Positions 59,081 to 64,000 of a DNA stretch of 64,000 bases are shown piece after piece (positions within the stretch are counted from its first letter, which is position 1; every line of letters begins with the position of its first letter). The stretch comes from Pezizomycotina sp. ARF18 (Eukaryota; Ascomycota): positions 266,955-330,954 of the forward strand of contig AZLU01000021.1 in NCBI GenBank assembly GCA_002224055.1. Direction: 5' to 3'. The position numbers and the translations under genes are program-made. A model generated the notes under the pieces. That model searched no databases, was not told the DNA's origin, and worked only from the letters and a program-made list of their open reading frames with translations.

Positions 59081-59664
59081 TCAAGCAATATAAAACAAAA
59101 CGTGAAGCTCTTCCCGTTCATTAACGATCCCAGCTGGCGTTATCCCTGCGGTTAAGGCTTTCGTAGCCATAACCCTGACTCCGTCTCCCCTCAGGCCCCC
59201 AAGTTGGACCTCGCCCGCATCCATCAAAGCTTCTCCCCTCGCACACTGCTGGATGATCTTGTCGATGGCGTCCGCCACAGCCGTGGCTTCAATGCACTGC
59301 GCCGCGCCCTTCGAGAAGGTTTGAACGGCGCAGGTGCCGACTCTTATGTATTCGTACTCGGGGGTGAGCATTCGGTCGCAGAGAGGGCCGCGGTTGAGGA
59401 TGAGATGACCCTTCTTCGTCTTCCTGACCTGGTCATTGTGGCTGGCATCGTCTTGAAGTTGGGCAACGGCGGCTTCGCAGTCGGAGACGAGGATCTAGCC
59501 TTTGGCGAGGGTGCAGACGGGATCCTCAGCGGCGCGGCGGAGGACGGAAGCTTCTATTTCCAAATCCTTTATGAGTATTCGTATTTTATGGCATATATCC
59601 TAGAATAGAAGCACTTACTGACAGCGACGGCGCTGAGAAGAGTAAGGATGAAAGCAGTCTTCAT
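59081..59664 (-). CDS. Small secreted cysteine-containing protein with an in-frame stop
   Basis: Exon 1 (59619-59664) and intron 59554-59618 (GTAAGT...TAG) give signal peptide MKTAFILTLLSAVAVKA, then SVLRRAAEDPVCTLAKG. A TAG at 59497-59495 interrupts the frame, which continues unchanged on the other side: ILVSDCEAAVAQLQDDASHN, GHLILNRGPLC, YIRVGTCAVQTFSKGAAQC, AIDKIIQQCARGEALMDAG and LGGLRGDGVRVMATKAL. The rest to 59081 may be beyond the true end. Six cysteines remain after the signal peptide, suggesting a disulfide-bonded extracellular protein of about 150 residues. I do not recognise the family with certainty. The stop could be a real inactivating change, a consensus error, or two compensating indels. 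Gly-rich ending and GTCAV motif recall fungal secreted effector folds, but that is a loose resemblance. Confidence 0.6.
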
Positions 59665-61055
59665 TCTTGTAAAGATTCCGTATGTGTTCAGCGAGAATGA
59701 GAGTAGTAATTGGTAGGAAAGAGAGCCTTAACGAGAGTGCTGCTTTTAAACGAGTTTTGTCTGTGCCTTGTAATGAATGAATGATGATCGAGCTGATTGA
59801 AATTTCACTTGGAGTCGGATCATCGACAGCTTAAATAGCTAATAGAGTGAACATATTCTGACAGTTTTACTTCGATGATGGGATTGAGATGAGAAAGGCC
59901 TTGAGGTCCTAGTGCAACATGCTACAGCATCGCGGTTGCCAAATGTCAGCCTGAAGTCGCTTTCTTTGCGCTGGGGAGGGTTCGATTCTGAGGGAGTCGC
60001 TACCGTGACATCGGTTTATGGTAGCCAAGGTTCTATCAACTTAGTCGTGGTCACGGTGATATTATCGCGTTCCAAAAAGGTTCCAGAACGCGAAAGGGGA
60101 ATGTGCTAGTGCATATAGAATTGAATCCATTGGGTAGAGCCCGTATCATGGTGCACAACTACCGAAAGTCATAGGAAGCGAATCCAAGCGACCGTGGTGC
60201 CGCGCGACGCAGAGATTTTGTAGGCATTAAAGAATTCTCAGCCGTAAGTAGGTGATCAATTGACTTCGACCATTTATCGAGGACTGACAGCTTCCTATAC
60301 CCTTGCCTCGAGTAAGAGAGCGTAGAGCGTCGTTATACGAATTCGTTATACGAAACTCGTTAAAACGTAGAAATGGTCTATACGACCTGCTAAAATGCTT
60401 AATGTGGTCATGTCTGGCTATATCTGTGGGATAGTCCGTGTATAGCCGTCTCAACATTACTGTGGTGTATAACTTCAGCGATTGCAAATTGATATTATCC
60501 TGAATAGTCTCAAAGTATCTATAGTAAAGTAGAGCAGCGTATTATACTGAGTATGCAACCCGCTTGAAATCTCGTTGGCGCTCAGCTGTGGCTATGGGAC
60601 AAATCTGTTCACATAATTCGTCCCGTATAGAGATAGACCGGGCTTGAGGCGCCTGGAAGACATTGTTATGGCCTTCCAGGTACGTTCCTCTGCCACCGCG
60701 GCTGCCGCCTATTTTCCTCCAGTCGGCGCATCGGCCAGTGCGGCAAGGCAATAACTCGGCGCGAAATTGAAATGATTACTACTTTGCATTGTTACGCCTC
60801 CGCCGTGACCATTGCTTTCACGTTGTCGTTGTATCGCGTTGGAGTAGTATTCAAGGAAATTAAAGGTTAGGCCGCGAAAGGTAGGGGAACTTGTGGATAT
60901 GTAGTCCGATCACATCCCTGGCGTCGGTCTTGACCCCCTTGCATACTAGTGGTTCTGGGTTAAGGCTTGCGGGGTCGTTGGTGTCAGCACGGACGGGCAT
61001 TGGTTTCTAGCGGAGGCCAACTGGCGCGCTGTTGGCCACCTCTTCGCAAGTTTAT
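59665..61055. other. Gene-poor interval
   Basis: Promoter side of the small secreted protein gene, then sequence with short ORFs (60227-60487 -, 60542-60751 -) that I cannot assign. Nothing else seen. Confidence 0.5.
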
Positions 61056-62460
61056 CTAGATTCGAGAACCTGAGGTTGGACGTCGCCTTCGAGTTTCGTT
61101 TCGGCTGCGTTTGGATTTTCCCCTGGGTGCGAGGAACAAGCTCGTTGAAATCTTCCTCGGGCAGATCGGATCCAAACCGTGGATGAGAGTATCTTTATGC
61201 TTCAAGCCATCCCTGGGGCCAGTATTTCTACTCCCGGCGGGCCCAAATTGTAGGAACACCATTACCACATCATGTATATGCCTTATTGTACATAAATAGG
61301 GGAGCTTTCCCCCATCATCTCCATCAAGGAACTCAAGGATCAATCCCTCTTCACGGTGTTCCAACACAAATTTTTCAACGTGATCCCTATAGACCCCCGG
61401 CGTTTAACTGCTGCCCTTCCACTTTTTTCGTATCTCCTTGTTACTCCAATCTCCCTTCGGATCCCTCTTCCTGATGCGCCCACGTGATGAAAAACCCTGC
61501 GGAGGAATTTTGGCATCAGCGTCATTGTCATCATGGTCCGAAGCGGCCGCATTTGGGTTACTGATGCTCAAGGCGGCTGCGTACCTCTCGAAACGCGGCA
61601 AAAGCCTATCGTTGTTGTGCGCTCACGGCAGGTATTCCGCCCTACTGCGCTTGCCCGATTTGGCCGACCTGGCTGCGGCGAGGGCGCTCCTGAACACTAT
61701 CTTGCATCCTTACGCAGCCCTTCAACTCCTGACCTTCCGTGACCGCGATATCTGTCTCCTTAACATATGCGAGGCTGTAAGTGGGATATGAGCGTTGCAC
61801 CTTCCCGGCAAGCAAAGAAAATATCCTCGACTGGGAATATTCGCATTTTATCCACTTTATACTTCGACCTGGAGTCGCGTATCCCTCCAGGTTCTCGAAT
61901 TTCCATCGAAGCATATCGGCCAGCATTTCCCTTGGTAGAAGATCCCCTTGATGCTCGGCTCCGAGCGTGTCCGCATCGTACGCGTACGGTCTTGCGATGT
62001 CACCCAATTAGTTTCAACCATCATGCTCGCGAATCTGGAGCTTCGGATTTACCCTTCTTGTTTTTCTCCTCCGCCAATCTTGGCTCCTGATGCGAGAGAC
62101 TAAAGGTCTTCCCCTCACTCTCTTGGTCTGGAAACCACCATCTCAATCTCTTCTCTGCTCATCGTTCGACAGGCCGGGTACCGATTGCAAAACGGCTTCG
62201 TTGTTCAACCTGACTGCGATGAAATTACCAACGGCATGCTCTGGCAAGAGTCGAATGGTCCCCCCTATGGCCGGAGCGAGGAAGTACCAAGTAATGTCGT
62301 GTAGTTCCTCGCCTCCCAAGAGTGACTACTGGCGCCCGTCGGGACGTTCGGCGGTTGCTTTTGTGAAATGGGTGAAACGTTCGAAAATTTCCTTGGGGTT
62401 CCCCGCGCTATATACTACGGGCAGAGATGCTAGGAGAGTTAAAGCGTAGATTATTAACAT
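61056..62460 (-). CDS. Hypothetical secreted protein (frameshifted)
   Basis: ATG 62460 starts MLIIYALTLLASLPVVYSAG, a convincing signal peptide, then NPKEIFERFTHFTKATAER. A TAG follows PDGRQ; the same frame resumes with LGGEELHDITWYFLAPAIGG and VGNFIAVRLNNEAVLQSVPG, ending near NDEQRRE. An intron with donor GTGAGG (about 62115) and branch-like ACTAAT may come next. Further along, coding-like segments occur in changing frames: FYQGKCWPICFDGNSRTWR, MRIFPVEDIFFACREGATLI, FRSALAAARSAKSGKRSRAE and RFERYAAALSISNPNAAASD, then RGRIRKRDPKGDW with a dibasic site. The open frame reaches 61056. Cysteines are few. I do not recognise the family. Coding nature rests on signal peptide and composition; the internal structure is unsettled, and the gene may end well before 61056. 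Confidence 0.4.
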
Positions 62461-63716
62461 GGCTTGATCGGCGTCGTTCGTGATCCGCCGAATCTGTAGC
62501 GGACAAAATATCCCCTTTCTCCCTACGCGGTCAAACTATCTACGGATAACTTCTTCTATCTCCATTCTCCCCTAATTTCCCTCTCCACCGTCTAGGAACA
62601 TGAAGACATATGAGCAAGACGCTATGTCATGTACAATGTAAGGCAACGGTTTTGAAACATTCTAACTCTGTCGAGCATTGATGAAATAAACACTGCAAAG
62701 TCTGTGGACGTGAGGGCTGGACGCTTTGAATGTCTCACACGACTTTGTTCCTAGGCCTCCGATCATGAACCGAAATTTCGGACTCCTCGTGCAATATACA
62801 TTTCGCGAACTTTGTATGAGGAGACTTGTGTCATGACTTAACCGATGGTACGCCTTGACGTACGCGCTCAGGCAGGCACATAATGAGCTAATATGTGAGG
62901 ATCCGGACACTCGAAGTGCCGCTAAAGTCCCTCCCGAAACGCGACTCCTTTGAATAAATGAATAAGATCCAAACACAAAAAACACATTTGCAGCCAACTC
63001 TATGTGATATTGGACGTGATACGAGTCACGAACTATGTATATCGGAGCGAAACTGCCACCCGTGCGTGAGTTTTCGACACCTCCGTGCTTTTGGGAATGG
63101 ATAAACACCTTGATGTGGCCAGGATCTAGACGGGGATTCCATGTGGCTCTGTTGTTCGCCATATACTCCATTTGAATTGCTGCGAATAATGAGATCGTTA
63201 TCGGCAGACAGCGCCAATGTGCCATCCAATCTGGATGGAGAATAATATGGCTCATCAGTGGTGAACCCTGGATATGTAAATCCATCCTACGATAGGACCC
63301 TATAAAAAAATTACATGTAATCAAGTCCGCATCAAAGCTTAAGACAAGCTTGCTTGCTATAGGCAACATGAACATTGAAGCTTCAAACTATATAGATTGA
63401 AGAATACGCGAATACATGAAATCTAATACTCTCAAGAGAAGGGACTTTATTCTACTTACTGTACTTAGATACTTGCTTCTTGCCCCTTTCTTTCCCTGCG
63501 AGGCAAGGTGCAGCAGCAGAGTTCATTCTTCAGCCTCTTAAAACGTAGAAACAAAATTGCCAAAAAAAAAATTTATGATTATTTATTTTGCCATTTAATT
63601 TGCCATTGCCATTAATTGTCACATTCGGCGAAATAAAAAAAAAAAAAACCCTTAAAACTTTTCAACAACTTCATCGCCAACTTTCTTCACACATTGCCAG
63701 ACCGAAAGCTTCAACA
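62461..63716. other. Interval with one long unassigned ORF
   Basis: The minus ORF 62662-63375 is open for 237 codons but matches nothing I know, has no signal peptide and shows His/Ser-rich random-looking composition; I do not call it a gene. The right part, with A-runs near 63564 and 63636, is the promoter of the DUF7918 gene. Confidence 0.45.
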
Positions 63717-64000
63717 ATGTGGGCAAACCAGATCTATTGCGACGTTATCGTCGATGGGGAGCCTCTGATGGAATACAACGCGGAATCCATCTGCCCCTCG
63801 TACAGCCTGCTACATCCAAGCCAAGGAGGGCAAGCAGTTCTCCTTCGACGTCAACATGTGCGAGTATCCGAACGGCAAATACTGCATCAGGGTCTGGACG
63901 GACGGCATCATGGCAGCGCTGCAGGGACACTCGGCCTCAAAACCGATGGCATCAGACCGAAAATATCTCTGAAGCGAGAGGTACGACAACGACCTCCAAG
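63717..64000 (+). CDS. DUF7918-type protein, 5' part only
   Basis: Cut by the window end. ATG 63717 begins MWANQIYCDVIVDGEPLMEY, matching the start of fungal DUF7918 proteins, where a short strand is followed by VxGxxLxEY. After a shift of frame near 63790 comes ACYIQAKEGKQFSFDVNMCE, the next conserved strand pair, then KYCIRVWTDGIMAALQGH. Both segments sit in the order and spacing expected. Function of the domain is unknown; it is common in mushrooms and ascomycetes, often in multigene families. The break, in a CATCTGCCCC context, looks like another lost base. The upstream region has long A-runs and a pyrimidine-rich stretch just before the ATG. The 3' part lies outside the window. Confidence 0.65.
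   Translation, partial: MWANQIYCDVIVDGEPLMEYNAESICPSYSLLHPSQGGQAVLLRRQHVRVSERQILHQGLDGRHHGSAAGTLGLKTDGIRPKISLKREVRQRPP

Noticed and set aside
62662-63375. Minus-strand ORF of 237 codons
   Set aside because: Long but without signal peptide, domain, splice context or convincing composition. In 64 kb read in six frames an ORF of this size can arise by chance, and real genes here are mostly broken by indels, so an intact long frame is not evidence by itself.
1-64000. CRISPR arrays, transposases, LTR retroelements, rDNA
   Set aside because: No regularly spaced repeats, reverse transcriptase, integrase or transposase motifs, and no ribosomal RNA-like sequence were found on reading both strands.
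1-64000. Repeat-induced point mutation as the cause of broken genes
   Set aside because: RIP makes C-to-T changes and stop codons in repeated DNA; here the breaks are single-base length changes in single-copy genes with normal base composition.

Overview
The window looks like nuclear DNA of a filamentous ascomycete (Pezizomycotina). Genes are split by short introns of about 45-95 nt with GTANGT-type donors. Several families are typical of these fungi: rhodopsin-like membrane proteins, an OTT_1508-like deaminase, a BCS1-like AAA ATPase, an F-box protein and a DUF7918 protein. Many small proteins start with signal peptides. I cannot name the species. I saw no tRNA, rRNA, CRISPR array, transposase or bacterial-style operon.

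Layout. 0.1-12 kb: two rhodopsin-like proteins (0.1-1.5 kb +, 11.0-11.9 kb -), a deaminase-like gene (2.8-4.4 kb -) and a nucleotide-sugar dehydrogenase (6.4-7.8 kb -), separated by long gene-poor stretches. 14.7-17.5 kb: a multi-exon gene with a TPR-like start and two Rho-type GTPase domains in tandem, the second lacking the P-loop lysine. 17.9-32.2 kb: three secreted repeat proteins (two with dibasic Kex2-like sites in each repeat, one rich in histidine), an ankyrin protein and the AAA ATPase. 33.9-43.5 kb: a small intact acidic protein, a cysteine-knot-like secreted protein, an NAD(P)-binding protein, a homoserine acetyltransferase-like hydrolase and a short MetE-like methionine synthase homologue. 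44.4-47.7 kb: three more cysteine-rich secreted proteins in a row. 49-53 kb: a very long secreted coiled-coil protein. 55.7-64 kb: an F-box protein, two more secreted proteins and the start of a DUF7918 protein.

A caution governs every call. Almost every recognisable conserved protein is broken by single-base shifts. Wherever the family lets me judge, the simplest explanation is one base missing from a short homopolymer (GG to G, TT to T, TTTT to TTT). That is the signature of an unpolished long-read consensus rather than of gene death, so I describe these loci as genes with frameshifts. Two multi-exon genes (33.9-34.6 kb and 44.4-45.2 kb) read through cleanly.

The main theme is secretion. 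At least ten loci encode predicted secreted proteins, including a four-member family sharing a cysteine framework and an intron position. With the long gene-poor gaps, this resembles the accessory, effector-rich part of a plant- or soil-associated fungal genome; that last point is inference.
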